Shown here piece by piece: positions 1-9,523 of a DNA stretch of 63,175 nucleotides. A program made the translations under genes and the position numbers. The notes beneath the pieces are model-generated. The model worked only from the letters and a program-made list of their open reading frames with translations. It was not told the DNA's origin and did not search any database. Each line of letters begins with the position of its first letter. Position 1 is the stretch's first letter. Source of the DNA: Desulfovibrio sp. OH1186_COT-070 (GTDB lineage: Bacteria > Desulfobacterota > Desulfovibrionia > Desulfovibrionales > Desulfovibrionaceae); assembly GCF_003860215.1 (NCBI RefSeq), contig NZ_RQYH01000012.1:1-63175 (forward strand), written 5' to 3'.

Positions 1-889
1 TCGCTACGCGCTACGCAAAACGAAGCCTTTCCTTCCTTGCCGCCGTGCAAATCAGGTGCATCTCATTGTGGGCAAAAATAATTTGACGACACTATCTATG
101 TGTCGCGGGGCTACCCCTTTATGGCAGTCACCCCCGACCAGTTGGAGCAGGAAATTCTCGTCAAACAAACCGCTTTTCCCCGACAACACCGCCATTTATA
201 TGACCGGCTCCAACCCTTTTGCCCTGCCTGCCGGAAAACTGAAAAAATACATTGCCATACTGCGCAAGCATTTTCCGCACTTTGCACGCGTAAGCATGCA
301 GAGCCGTATTGACGACATTGCGAACAAGAGCACGGCGGAATTACGCGAACTTTGCGGTCTTGGACTGAGTCATCTCTATATCGGCACGGAAAATGGCAAC
401 GACGCCGTTCTCTCGCTCATGAACAAGGGGCATTCCGCTTCCGAAACTGTAGAACAACTGCTGCGGCTGGATGAGGCGGGAATAACATATACCACGTTCT
501 ACATTATCGGCATGGGCGGCAAGGGCATGGGAATCGCCAGCGGTGAAGCCACGGCACGGATGTTCAATCAAGTGCACCCGCAGCGGATCACCACGACAGG
601 CATGACGGTCTTCCCTAATACCCCACTGGCGGAAATGAAAACGCGGAATGAATTCATTGAGGCATCAGAACGGGAAAAAATAGAAGAACTTCAGGTATTT
701 CTGAAGGCTCTGACCATAGATACCTTCTATGACGGCATCCATTACCTGAATTCGCTCAACTACCGTTTTTCCAATACTGACACAGAAGAAAAACGCCGCG
801 TCCTGAAAGATATTGACGACATCCTGCGTTCCTCCACGGATGAGGAACTGGAAATGATGGTCAGTCGCCATCTTAAGCAATCATTGTAG
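1..889 (+). pseudogene. Radical SAM protein, frameshifted remnant
   Basis: The intact-looking part (about residues 60-277 of the frame ending at 889) reads like the second half of a B12-independent radical SAM enzyme: a GSNPFALP segment, then SMQSR and YIGTENGNDAVLSLMNKG, which resemble the TIM-barrel strands after the SAM cluster. The upstream part is broken. The expected strand YVSRGYPFMAVTPDQLEQEIL is found in a different frame (about 94-170), so the frame changes at about 160-180. The cysteine cluster region further upstream is split over several frames and carries a TAA at 88-90. No intact CxxxCxxC can be read. Either decay or sequencing errors could explain this; the 5' end lies outside the window. 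Substrate unknown. Confidence 0.6.
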
Positions 890-966
890 GAATATATCAA
901 TGCATTCTTTCTTCAGAAAACTGACGTCAAAACATATATTGTTACAACTGCAGAGCAAGGATAACT

Positions 967-1124
967 ATGAATATCATTATCCTTAGAGAAATTCTCCGTA
1001 TTAAAGGAAACACTTCCATATTGTATGATGCTTTTACAGAAGGCGAAATAGTGCCTGTCATACCGTATTTACCCGCTTCAATTTACAAAAATGGACCTAT
1101 GCGGGTAGGAAATATGAATTCGGT
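967..1124 (+). pseudogene. Truncated hypothetical reading frame
   Basis: An ATG at 967 follows a good AAGGA ribosome site (955-962 region) and opens a frame of about 52 codons ([17 protein letters not shown]...) in AT-rich sequence like that of the preceding radical SAM gene. At about 1125 the sequence changes abruptly into the 42-bp repeat that also occurs at 62899, and the frame then runs meaninglessly through the antisense of a tRNA and into recA. I infer that this is the start of a gene whose remainder was lost or displaced. No family recognised. Confidence 0.35.
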
Positions 1125-1166
1125 CGGAAAGGATTCTCTGGACTTCCGCCCCTCTTTTTGGTGTAG
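1125..1166. repeat. 42-bp dispersed repeat, copy A
   Basis: This stretch matches 62899-62940 over 42 bp with two differences (A/G at 1142, T/G at 1162). On the minus strand both copies can be read as [11 protein letters not shown]. Copy B is joined directly to an integrase N-terminus, so the repeat may be part of, or a recombination scar from, an integrase-bearing element. Copy A lies 89 bp from the 3' end of tRNA-Pro, a usual neighbourhood for integration scars. Confidence 0.6.
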
Positions 1167-1218
1167 CCCCGAAACACGCCACTCGATAGTATTTTCCAGG
1201 GCGCGGATTGCCCGTTCA

Positions 1219-1247
1219 AGGCACCTGCCAGTTACTGGCAAGTGCCT
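1219..1247. repeat. Inverted repeat just past the tRNA-Pro 3' end
   Basis: A 29-bp near-perfect palindrome (AGGCAC, a C/A mismatch, TGCCAGT-T-ACTGGCA, GTGCCT) begins 8 nt after the CCA end of the minus-strand tRNA. It could terminate or help process the tRNA transcript, but the sequence that follows on the minus strand has no T-run, so it is not a canonical terminator. Confidence 0.45.
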
Positions 1248-1254
1248 GAAAAAA

Positions 1255-1331
<77 letters not shown>

Positions 1332-1435
1332 CGCCGGGTTGCCAAATTGCCGGGCCGCCAAAAAGGCAGGCATGCGTGGGGGCATGCACCGGCAAAGGCA
1401 GACGCAGCATACCTATGCCATGCCCGCCTGTTCTG

Positions 1436-1577
1436 TCAATTCCCGCCGTGCGGGCAAACCCCAGGCAGGGAGAACGCGTCCGCCCATAGTTTGGCAATTC
1501 CGCCGCACGGGGGCATCCGGGTGGCGGCCATCACGATCTCCGCTTTTGTTCGATAATCCCCGCCGCGCGGGGCATTC
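1436..1577. repeat. Three short palindromic repeats with about 59-bp period
   Basis: Three related units lie at about 1437-1456, 1495-1515 and 1554-1575, each AAT(T)CCCGCCG.GCGGGGCA-like. Units 1 and 3 form hairpins (CCCGC-CGT-GCGGG and CCCCGC-CGC-GCGGGG). The intervening stretches of about 38 bp are unrelated to each other. Size, palindromic core and period resemble a worn type I-E CRISPR array (29-nt repeat, 32-nt spacer), but no cas gene is in the window and the repeats differ from one another, so the nature is open. Confidence 0.4.
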
Positions 1578-1733
1578 CTCGAGTTCACAGTGCGCTGGTA
1601 CCCATGCCGACCGCCAATTTCCGCAGTACAAAGCCCCCAAAAAAGCGCGCAAGATCGCGCTGCTCCGTTACTTTCTGCCACGCACAAGCTCCGCCATATG
1701 GGGCCAAAATACACGCGGGCAGCATTCTTCCAT

Positions 1734-1762
1734 TTGCCTTGCGGCATGTCCTCTGGTATGCT
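1734..1762 (+). promoter_or_regulatory. Candidate sigma-70 promoter of recA
   Basis: TTGCCT (1734-1739), a 17-nt spacer and TATGCT (1757-1762) precede the recA start by 35 nt. The following GGAG at 1787-1790 is 7 nt from the ATG. I see no convincing LexA operator in this stretch. Confidence 0.5.
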
Positions 1763-1797
1763 GTTGTGCTTGGAAACTATCCATACGGAGTACCATC

Positions 1798-2874
<1,077 letters not shown>

Positions 2875-2885
2875 GACTTTTTTCT

Positions 2886-2910
2886 CGCCCCTGCCGTGCG
2901 GGGGCGTCTT
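2886..2910 (+). terminator. Weak Rho-independent terminator after recA
   Basis: CGCCCC (2886-2891) pairs with GGGGCG (2901-2906) over a 9-nt loop and is followed by TCTTTAT. It lies 12 nt after the recA stop and 22 nt before the alaS start, so partial read-through into alaS is likely. Confidence 0.5.
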
Positions 2911-2931
2911 TATGTAACGGAGCCGCAGCCC

Positions 2932-5598
2932 ATGCTCACCGCCCAGGAAATCCGCCGCCGCTATCTTGATTTTTTCCAGCGCCACCAGCACCAGATCGTC
3001 CGTTCAGGGCCGCTTGTGCCCCCTGACGACCCGAGCCTGCTTTTTGCCAATTCGGGCATGGTGCAGTTCAAAAAACTTTTTCTCGGCGAGGAAAGGCGCG
3101 CCTATACCCGTGCCGTTAGTTGCCAGAAATGCCTGCGGGTGTCCGGCAAGCACAACGATCTGGAAAATGTGGGGCGCACGGCCCGCCACCACACGTTTTT
3201 CGAAATGCTGGGCAATTTCTCCTTCGGCGATTATTTCAAGCGCGACGCCATTGCCATGGCCTGGGAATTTCTGACTGTAGACATGGAGTTGCCCAAAGAA
3301 AAACTCTGGATCACCGTTTTCCGGGACGATGAGGAAGCCGCCTCCCTCTGGCAGGAACTGGCCGGAATCGCCCCCGAACGCATTGTGCGCATGGGCGAGA
3401 AAGACAATTTCTGGACCATGGGCGACACCGGCCCCTGCGGCCCCTGTTCGGAAATCTATGTGGATCAGGGCGAAGCCCTGGCCTGCGGCCCGGACTGCGG
3501 CATCGGCCGGTGTGACTGTGACCGTTTTCTGGAAATCTGGAACCTTGTTTTCACCCAGTTTGATCAGGCCGCAGACGGCTCGCGTGTGGCCCTGGCCCAT
3601 CCCAACATTGATACGGGCATGGGTCTGGAACGCATGGCGGCAGTGGCCCAGGGCAAGCTCTCCAACTTTGACTGCGACCTTTTTCAGGCCATCATCCAGC
3701 ATGCGGCCTCCCTGGCTGGCGTGACCTACAGTTTCAGCCCGCCGGACAGCAACGATGTGGACACGGCCCTGCGCGTCATCGCCGACCACAGCCGTTCTGC
3801 GGCCTTTCTCATCGCTGACGGAGTGCTGCCCTCCAACGAGAGCCGGGGCTATGTTCTGCGCCGCCTCATCCGCCGCGCCCTGCGTTTTGCCACCCTCATG
3901 GGCGTCAACGAGCCTTTCATGCACAAGGTGGCCCGCAAGGTCACGGAAGTCATGGGCGAAGCCTATCCCGAACTGCCGGAACAGGCGGATTTCATTGAGC
4001 GCGCCGTGCACGAGGAGGAGCAGCGTTTTTCCCTCACCCTGCAAAAGGGCTTGGAATTGCTGGAAGAAGAGCTTGCCTCTCTTGCCAAGGCGGGCAGCAC
4101 GCGCATTTCCGGCGAGTTCTGCTTCCGCCTGTACGATACCTATGGCTTCCCTCTGGACATTGTGACCGATGTGGCCGGAAAACGCGGTTTCAGCGTGGAT
4201 TCCGCCGAATTTGAAAGCCATATGGCCGCGCAGCGCCGCCGCGCCCGCGAAAGCCAGAAAAAAGGCGGCCTGCTCGGCCAGACCTCCGACGGCAAAGATC
4301 TTTTCAAGCCTCTGCGGGATGCGGGCATCACCTGTGTTTTCACCGGCTATGAGGGTCTTGAGGCCCAAAGCCCCCTGACCGCCCTGCTCAATGCCGCAGG
4401 CGAGCCTGTTTCCAGCCTGGGCGAAGGCGAGAGCGGCTATGCCGTGACCAGCAGCAGCCCCTTTTACGGAGAAGGCGGCGGGCAGTGCGGAGACGCGGGC
4501 CTGATGCGCCTTGCCTCCGGAGAAGCCCGTGTGCTGTGCGCCCACCGCCCCGCGCCCGATCTTCTGGTACATCAGGTGGAGGTGCTCAAAGGCGAAATCC
4601 ACACCGGCGGTGAGGCTTCCCTGCGCGTGGATCCGGACCTGCGCAAGAGCACGGCCCGCAACCATACCTGCACCCATCTGCTGCACGCGGCCCTGCGCCG
4701 CGTGCTGGGCACACACGTCAGGCAGGCCGGTTCACTGGTGGACGCCCGGCGGCTGCGCTTTGACTTCTCCCACATTGCCGCCCTGACGCCGGAAGAACTG
4801 GCCGCCGTGGAACGCGATGTCAACCGCGCCATTCTGGCCGACCTCCCCGTCACCGCAAGGGAAATGCCCCTCGCGGAAGCGGAAAAACTGGGCGCCATGG
4901 CCCTGTTTGGCGAAAAATACGGCGATGTGGTGCGCGTGCTGACCATTGACGGGCAAAACGGCCCGGAATCCGTGGAGCTTTGCGGCGGCACGCATTTGAG
5001 CCGCACGGGCGAGGCCGGGATATTTCTTGTTGTGGCCGAAAGCGGCGTGGCCGCAGGCACACGGCGCATCGAGGCCGTTACCGGCTGGTCGGCCTACGAC
5101 CGCATCTTGACCCAGCGTGCGGAGCAGGAGGCCCTTGCCGCCCTGCTCAAGGCCCGGCCCGGCCAGTTGGCCGAACGCGTGCAGGCCCTGCACGCCGAAA
5201 TGAAGAAACTGCGCAAAACTTCAGAAAAAGCCGCGCCCGCCTCCGGGGCCGACCTTGTTGCACAGGCCAGAAACGTCAACGGCATCAGCCTGCTCACCGC
5301 CCTTCTGGACGGCGTGCCCGTCAAGGCGCTGCGCGAAGTGATGGACGACGTGCGCTCCCGCCTGCCCCAGGCAGCCGTGGCCTGCCTGGCCACTGTTGAA
5401 GACGGCAAGGTGGGCCTGCTGCTCTATGTTTCCAAAGACCTGCACGGCTCCTTCACCGCTCCCGCCCTGATCCGGGACGTTGCCGCGCCCTGCGGCGGCT
5501 CGGGCGGCGGCAGGCCCGATCTGGCCCAGGCGGGCGGCACCAACCCCGACGGCATTGACTCTGCCTTTGCCGTCCTGCACAACAGCATTGCCCATTGA
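2932..5598 (+). CDS. alaS: Alanine--tRNA ligase
   Basis: Charges tRNA-Ala and edits mischarged Ser/Gly. The 888-residue protein shows the class II catalytic core (motif [15 protein letters not shown]), the editing-domain zinc ligands HTCTHLLH and CGGTH, and the C-Ala domain ending [16 protein letters not shown]. The start at 2932 ([15 protein letters not shown]) is the usual N-terminus and has GGAG 9 nt upstream. The frame is open back to 2896, but that adds residues foreign to the family. recA followed by alaS is a common order in Desulfovibrio relatives. The gene ends 9 nt before ahbC, suggesting co-transcription with the heme genes. Confidence 0.97.
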   Translation: MLTAQEIRRRYLDFFQRHQHQIVRSGPLVPPDDPSLLFANSGMVQFKKLFLGEERRAYTRAVSCQKCLRVSGKHNDLENVGRTARHHTFFEMLGNFSFGDYFKRDAIAMAWEFLTVDMELPKEKLWITVFRDDEEAASLWQELAGIAPERIVRMGEKDNFWTMGDTGPCGPCSEIYVDQGEALACGPDCGIGRCDCDRFLEIWNLVFTQFDQAADGSRVALAHPNIDTGMGLERMAAVAQGKLSNFDCDLFQAIIQHAASLAGVTYSFSPPDSNDVDTALRVIADHSRSAAFLIADGVLPSNESRGYVLRRLIRRALRFATLMGVNEPFMHKVARKVTEVMGEAYPELPEQADFIERAVHEEEQRFSLTLQKGLELLEEELASLAKAGSTRISGEFCFRLYDTYGFPLDIVTDVAGKRGFSVDSAEFESHMAAQRRRARESQKKGGLLGQTSDGKDLFKPLRDAGITCVFTGYEGLEAQSPLTALLNAAGEPVSSLGEGESGYAVTSSSPFYGEGGGQCGDAGLMRLASGEARVLCAHRPAPDLLVHQVEVLKGEIHTGGEASLRVDPDLRKSTARNHTCTHLLHAALRRVLGTHVRQAGSLVDARRLRFDFSHIAALTPEELAAVERDVNRAILADLPVTAREMPLAEAEKLGAMALFGEKYGDVVRVLTIDGQNGPESVELCGGTHLSRTGEAGIFLVVAESGVAAGTRRIEAVTGWSAYDRILTQRAEQEALAALLKARPGQLAERVQALHAEMKKLRKTSEKAAPASGADLVAQARNVNGISLLTALLDGVPVKALREVMDDVRSRLPQAAVACLATVEDGKVGLLLYVSKDLHGSFTAPALIRDVAAPCGGSGGGRPDLAQAGGTNPDGIDSAFAVLHNSIAH

Positions 5599-5607
5599 GG
5601 ACACGCC

Positions 5608-6792
5608 ATGATCGGCATCTCCAAACTGTACTGCGGCCAGGTGGAACCTTCCGACGCCTTGCGCTACGGGCGTGAGGCGGGCAAGCTTCCCTCCCATCTG
5701 CTCCAATTCTCCAAGGACAAAAAGCCCGTTGTGGTCTGGAACATGACCAAACGCTGCAACTTGAAGTGTGTGCACTGCTATGCCCACGCCGTGGCAGTGG
5801 ACGGGCAGGACGACATCAGCACAGCCCAGGCCAGGGCCATGATCGATGATCTGGCGGCCTACGGCGCACCGGTCATGCTTTTTTCCGGCGGGGAGCCGCT
5901 GGTGCGCAAAGACCTGACAGAACTGGCCAGTTATGCCACCTCCCGCGGCATGCGCGCGGTCATCTCCACCAACGGCACCCTCATCACCAAGGACAAGGCG
6001 CGCGAACTCAAGGCCGTGGGCCTTTCCTATGTGGGCATCTCGCTGGACGGCATGGAAGATGTGCACGACAGATTCCGGGCTGTGCCCGGCTCTTTCAGAA
6101 AGGCGCTGGAAGGCATTGCCAACTGCCAGGCCGAAGGGCTGAAGGTGGGCCTGCGCTTCACCATCAACAAACGCAATGTGGCGGAAATTCCGGGTATTTT
6201 CCGCCTGCTTGAAGAGCTGGAAGTGCCCCGCGCCTGTTTTTACCATCTGGTCTATTCCGGGCGCGGCTCCGACCTCATCCGGGAAGATCTGGACCACGCC
6301 CAGACCCGTCAGGTGCTGGATCTCATCATGGACGAAACCCGCGCCCTGTTCGAGGCGGGCCACCCCAAGGAAATCCTCACTGTGGACAACCATGCCGACG
6401 GCCCCTATCTCTGGATGCGCCTGCAAAAGGAAGATCCCCGGCGCGCCGAAGAAGTTTTTGAACTTCTCCAGTACAACGAGGGCAACAGTTCCGGGCGCGG
6501 CATCGGCTGTATTTCGTGGGACGGCAAAGTCCACGCGGACCAGTTCTGGCGGGAGCATGTATTCGGCAATGTGCTGGAGCGCCCCTTTTCCCATATTTGG
6601 GACGACCCCTCCATCGAACTCCTGCACAAACTCAAGGACAAGAAAAAGCACGTCAAGGGCCGTTGCGCCCGTTGCCGTTTTCTGAACATCTGCGGCGGCA
6701 ACTTCCGCGCCCGCGCCGAAGCCTGGTACGGCGACGAATGGGCGCAGGACCCGGCATGCTACCTTACGGACGAAGAAATCGGCATCGCCTGA
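5608..6792 (+). CDS. ahbC: 12,18-didecarboxysiroheme deacetylase (radical SAM)
   Basis: In the alternative heme pathway AhbC removes the two acetate side chains of 12,18-didecarboxysiroheme to give Fe-coproporphyrin III. The 394-residue protein begins MIGISKLYCG, typical of AhbC, and has the radical SAM cluster CNLKCVHC at residues 50-57. C-terminal cysteines (CISWDG, CARCRFLNICGG, CYLTDEE) indicate an auxiliary Fe-S cluster. The GAGG ribosome site overlaps the alaS stop, and hemB and ahbD follow, so the context matches the Desulfovibrio heme cluster. AhbC and AhbD are paralogues; the assignment rests on the N-terminus and gene order. Confidence 0.9.
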   Translation: MIGISKLYCGQVEPSDALRYGREAGKLPSHLLQFSKDKKPVVVWNMTKRCNLKCVHCYAHAVAVDGQDDISTAQARAMIDDLAAYGAPVMLFSGGEPLVRKDLTELASYATSRGMRAVISTNGTLITKDKARELKAVGLSYVGISLDGMEDVHDRFRAVPGSFRKALEGIANCQAEGLKVGLRFTINKRNVAEIPGIFRLLEELEVPRACFYHLVYSGRGSDLIREDLDHAQTRQVLDLIMDETRALFEAGHPKEILTVDNHADGPYLWMRLQKEDPRRAEEVFELLQYNEGNSSGRGIGCISWDGKVHADQFWREHVFGNVLERPFSHIWDDPSIELLHKLKDKKKHVKGRCARCRFLNICGGNFRARAEAWYGDEWAQDPACYLTDEEIGIA

Positions 6793-6873
6793 AACCGGAG
6801 TGACGCTGCCCGGCGAAAAAGCCGCCGGGGAAAAATCGCATCTGTTTTCAGGCTCTTGCACAGGGAAACAACA

Positions 6874-7860
6874 ATGACCACTTTTCATCGCGGCCGCCGC
6901 CTGCGCCGGACGCCCCCGCTCCGCGCCCTGACGCGTGAAACAGCCCCCCTCCTCGCCGAAGACCTGATCATGCCCTGGTTTGTGGCCGAAAGCCGGGATG
7001 CGGATTTTTGCAAGCCAATCCCCTCCATGCCCGGCCAGTTCCAACTGGGCTTGGGCCAACTGGAAAAACAGGTGGCCCGGGCTGTGGACGCAGGGCTGAC
7101 AGCCGTGCTGCTTTTCGGCATTCCCGCTGTCAAGGACGAAAGGGCTTCCGGCGCATACGCCGAAAACGGCATTGTGCAGCAGGCCGTGCGGCTGCTCAAG
7201 CGCCGCTGGCCCGCCCTGCTGGTCATTACCGATGTTTGCCTGTGCGAATACATGAGCCACGGGCACTGCGGCCTGCTTGCCCCCGACGGGGAAGCGCTCA
7301 ACGACCCGACCCTGCCCCTGCTGGCAAAAACCGCGCTCAGCCACGCGCAGGCCGGAGCGGACGTGGTGGCCCCGTCAGACATGATGGACGGCCGCGTTGC
7401 GGCCATCCGCCGCTGCCTGGACGATCACAATTTTGCGCATCTGCCCGTGCTCTCCTACGCGGTCAAATACGCCTCGGCCTATTACGGCCCTTTTCGCGAT
7501 GCGGCAGAAAGCGCTCCGGCCAGCGGCGACCGCAAATCCTACCAGATGGATCCGGGCAATGCCCGCGAGGCCCTGCGCGAAGCCCGCGCGGATCTGGACG
7601 AGGGAGCGGACGCCCTGATCGTCAAACCTGCCGGGCCGTATGGCGACATTATCCGCGCTGTGCGCGAGCAGGTGGACGTGCCCCTCTGCGCCTATCAGGT
7701 CAGCGGAGAATACTCCATGATCCGCGCGGCGGGCATCAACGGCTGGATTGACGAGCAGGCCGTCATGCTGGAATCCCTTCAAGGCATCAAACGCGCGGGA
7801 GCGGACATGATTGTCACCTATTTTGCAGAAAGCCTGCTGCGGCAAGGGCTGGTGCGCTGA
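6874..7860 (+). CDS. hemB: Delta-aminolevulinic acid dehydratase (porphobilinogen synthase)
   Basis: Condenses two 5-aminolevulinate molecules to porphobilinogen, feeding siroheme, heme and cobalamin. The 328-residue protein has the zinc-cysteine segment DVCLCEYMSHGHC, one catalytic lysine in SYAVKYASAYYGPFRDA and the Schiff-base lysine in ALIVKPAGPYGD. I choose ATG 6874 (MTTFHRGRR), which has AGGGA 7 nt upstream; an in-frame start at 6856 would add six residues. Its TGA shares one base with the ahbD ATG, so the two are translationally coupled. Location between two radical SAM heme genes fits the alternative pathway. Confidence 0.95.
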   Translation: MTTFHRGRRLRRTPPLRALTRETAPLLAEDLIMPWFVAESRDADFCKPIPSMPGQFQLGLGQLEKQVARAVDAGLTAVLLFGIPAVKDERASGAYAENGIVQQAVRLLKRRWPALLVITDVCLCEYMSHGHCGLLAPDGEALNDPTLPLLAKTALSHAQAGADVVAPSDMMDGRVAAIRRCLDDHNFAHLPVLSYAVKYASAYYGPFRDAAESAPASGDRKSYQMDPGNAREALREARADLDEGADALIVKPAGPYGDIIRAVREQVDVPLCAYQVSGEYSMIRAAGINGWIDEQAVMLESLQGIKRAGADMIVTYFAESLLRQGLVR

Positions 7861-9017
7861 TGCCCCCGCATGACCACGCGCACGCCCGCGGAGCCGCGCC
7901 CGCCGATGCCATGGCAGCGCCCCCGCGTACGCTGGAAGACGGCAGCCCCGCCTGCCGCCTCATTGCCTGGGAAGTGACCCGCTCCTGCAATCTGGCTTGC
8001 AGGCACTGCCGTGCCGAGGCGCACCCAACGCCCTATCCCGGCGAACTTTCCACAGCCGAGGCCAAGGCCCTCATCGACACCTTTCCCCAGGTGGGCAGGC
8101 CCATTGTCATTTTTACCGGCGGCGATCCCATGATGCGCCCGGACGTGTACGAACTGGTGGCCTATACCCGCGAGAAGGGGCTGCCCTGCGCCTTTTCGCC
8201 CAACGGAACCCTGATTACCGCCGAAAGCGCGCGAAAAATAAAGGACGCCGGTGTGGGCCGCTGCTCCATTTCCCTTGACGGAGCCGATGCCGCCAGCCAC
8301 GACAGTTTTCGCGGCGTGCCCGGCGCATTTGCGGCCTCCCTGCGCGGCATCGAACACCTCAAGGCCGCAGGTGTTCCCTTTCAGATCAACACCACGGTGA
8401 CCCGCAACAATCTGTCCAGCTTCCGGAAAATCTTTGACCTCTGTCAGCGCATCGGCGCGCAGGCCTGGCATATTTTTCTTCTGGTGCCCATGGGCCGCGC
8501 CGCGGGTCTGGCCGATCAGGTCATCAGCGCGCAGGAATACGAAGAGGTTCTGCACTGGCTGTACGACTTTCGCAAAAGCACCGACATGCACCTCAAGGCC
8601 ACCTGCGCCCCGCACTATTACCGCATCATGCGGCAGCGCGCCCGCGAGGAGGGCATCAGCGTAACGCCCGACAACTTCGGCATGGACGCGCACACCAGAG
8701 GCTGTCTGGGCGGGACGGGCTTCTGCTTCATCAGCCACGCAGGGCAGGTGCAGCCCTGCGGCTATCTGGAACTGAACTGCGGCAATGTGCGGCAAACGCC
8801 CTTTCCCCACATCTGGCGCACCAGTGAATATTTTCTGCAATTCCGTAGCCAGTCCTGCTATCAGGGCAAATGCGGAGTCTGCGAATACCACAAGGTCTGC
8901 GGAGGCTGCCGCGCCCGCGCGCACAGCATGGACGGCGACCACATGGGCGAGGAGCCTCTGTGCTCCCATATTCCGGAAAAACTGCGCCGCGCGCCGACAA
9001 CGGGAGGCAGGCCATGA
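7860..9017 (+). CDS. ahbD: Heme b synthase of the alternative pathway (radical SAM)
   Basis: AhbD oxidatively decarboxylates two propionates of Fe-coproporphyrin III to vinyl groups, giving heme b. The 385-residue protein carries the SAM cluster CNLACRHC near residues 42-49, the GGDP SAM-binding loop, and a SPASM-like C-terminus rich in cysteines (CLGGTGFC, CYQGKCGVCEYHKVCGGCRARAH). The start overlaps the hemB stop (TGATG) and the stop overlaps the next start (ATGA), so this is a tight operon. The extra N-terminal residues with several His (PPHDHAHARGA) are of unknown use. Confidence 0.9.
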   Translation: MPPHDHAHARGAAPADAMAAPPRTLEDGSPACRLIAWEVTRSCNLACRHCRAEAHPTPYPGELSTAEAKALIDTFPQVGRPIVIFTGGDPMMRPDVYELVAYTREKGLPCAFSPNGTLITAESARKIKDAGVGRCSISLDGADAASHDSFRGVPGAFAASLRGIEHLKAAGVPFQINTTVTRNNLSSFRKIFDLCQRIGAQAWHIFLLVPMGRAAGLADQVISAQEYEEVLHWLYDFRKSTDMHLKATCAPHYYRIMRQRAREEGISVTPDNFGMDAHTRGCLGGTGFCFISHAGQVQPCGYLELNCGNVRQTPFPHIWRTSEYFLQFRSQSCYQGKCGVCEYHKVCGGCRARAHSMDGDHMGEEPLCSHIPEKLRRAPTTGGRP

Positions 9018-9511
9018 GCACAGAATCCGCAGCCGCTGCGGCGGGTCTGGATCAGATGGACAAAAAACTTCTGGACATCATCCAGGCCGATTTTCCCCTG
9101 ACTCCGCGTCCCTATGCCGACCTGGGCAAAATGCTGGGCATTGCGGAGCAGGAAGCACTGGACCGGGTGCGTGCCCTGCGGGAGCGCAAGATCATCCGCC
9201 GCCTGGGGGCCAACTTCCAGTCAGCCAAACTGGGCTTTGTTTCCACACTCTGCGCGGCCAGGGTTTCACCGGAAAAAATGGAGTCCTTCGTGGCTGCGGT
9301 GAACGCACAGCCCGGCGTGACCCACAATTACCTGCGCGAGCACGAATACAATATCTGGTTCACGCTCATCAGCCCTTCCAAAGAAGCGGAGCAGGCCACT
9401 CTGGACGCCATCACCGCCGCCACGGGTGTGCCCATTCTCAACCTGCCCGCAACCCGCCTGTTCAAAATCCGGGCGGTGTTCCGCATGGACGGAGACGAAG
9501 CTCCGGCCTGA
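9014..9511 (+). CDS. ahbB: Siroheme decarboxylase subunit (AhbA/AhbB family)
   Basis: AhbA and AhbB together decarboxylate siroheme to 12,18-didecarboxysiroheme, the step before AhbC. The 165-residue protein has the Lrp/AsnC-like fold of this family: an N-terminal winged-helix segment (MDKKLLDIIQADFPL...) and a ferredoxin-like C-terminal half with HNYLREHEYNIWFTL, the family signature. It starts in a 4-nt ATGA overlap with ahbD. Only one of the two subunits is encoded here; the partner must lie elsewhere. I cannot tell with certainty whether this one is A or B. It should not be annotated as a transcription regulator. Confidence 0.85.
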   Translation: MSTESAAAAAGLDQMDKKLLDIIQADFPLTPRPYADLGKMLGIAEQEALDRVRALRERKIIRRLGANFQSAKLGFVSTLCAARVSPEKMESFVAAVNAQPGVTHNYLREHEYNIWFTLISPSKEAEQATLDAITAATGVPILNLPATRLFKIRAVFRMDGDEAPA

Positions 9512-9523
9512 TCTTCATGGGCG

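Noticed and set aside
3004..4716. A 570-residue minus-strand frame within alaS
   Set aside because: alaS on the plus strand has all family motifs; the antisense frame has none.
9014..9511. Annotation as a Lrp/AsnC transcription regulator because of the winged-helix N-terminus
   Set aside because: The HNYLREHEYNIWFTL signature and position in the ahb operon identify a siroheme decarboxylase subunit.
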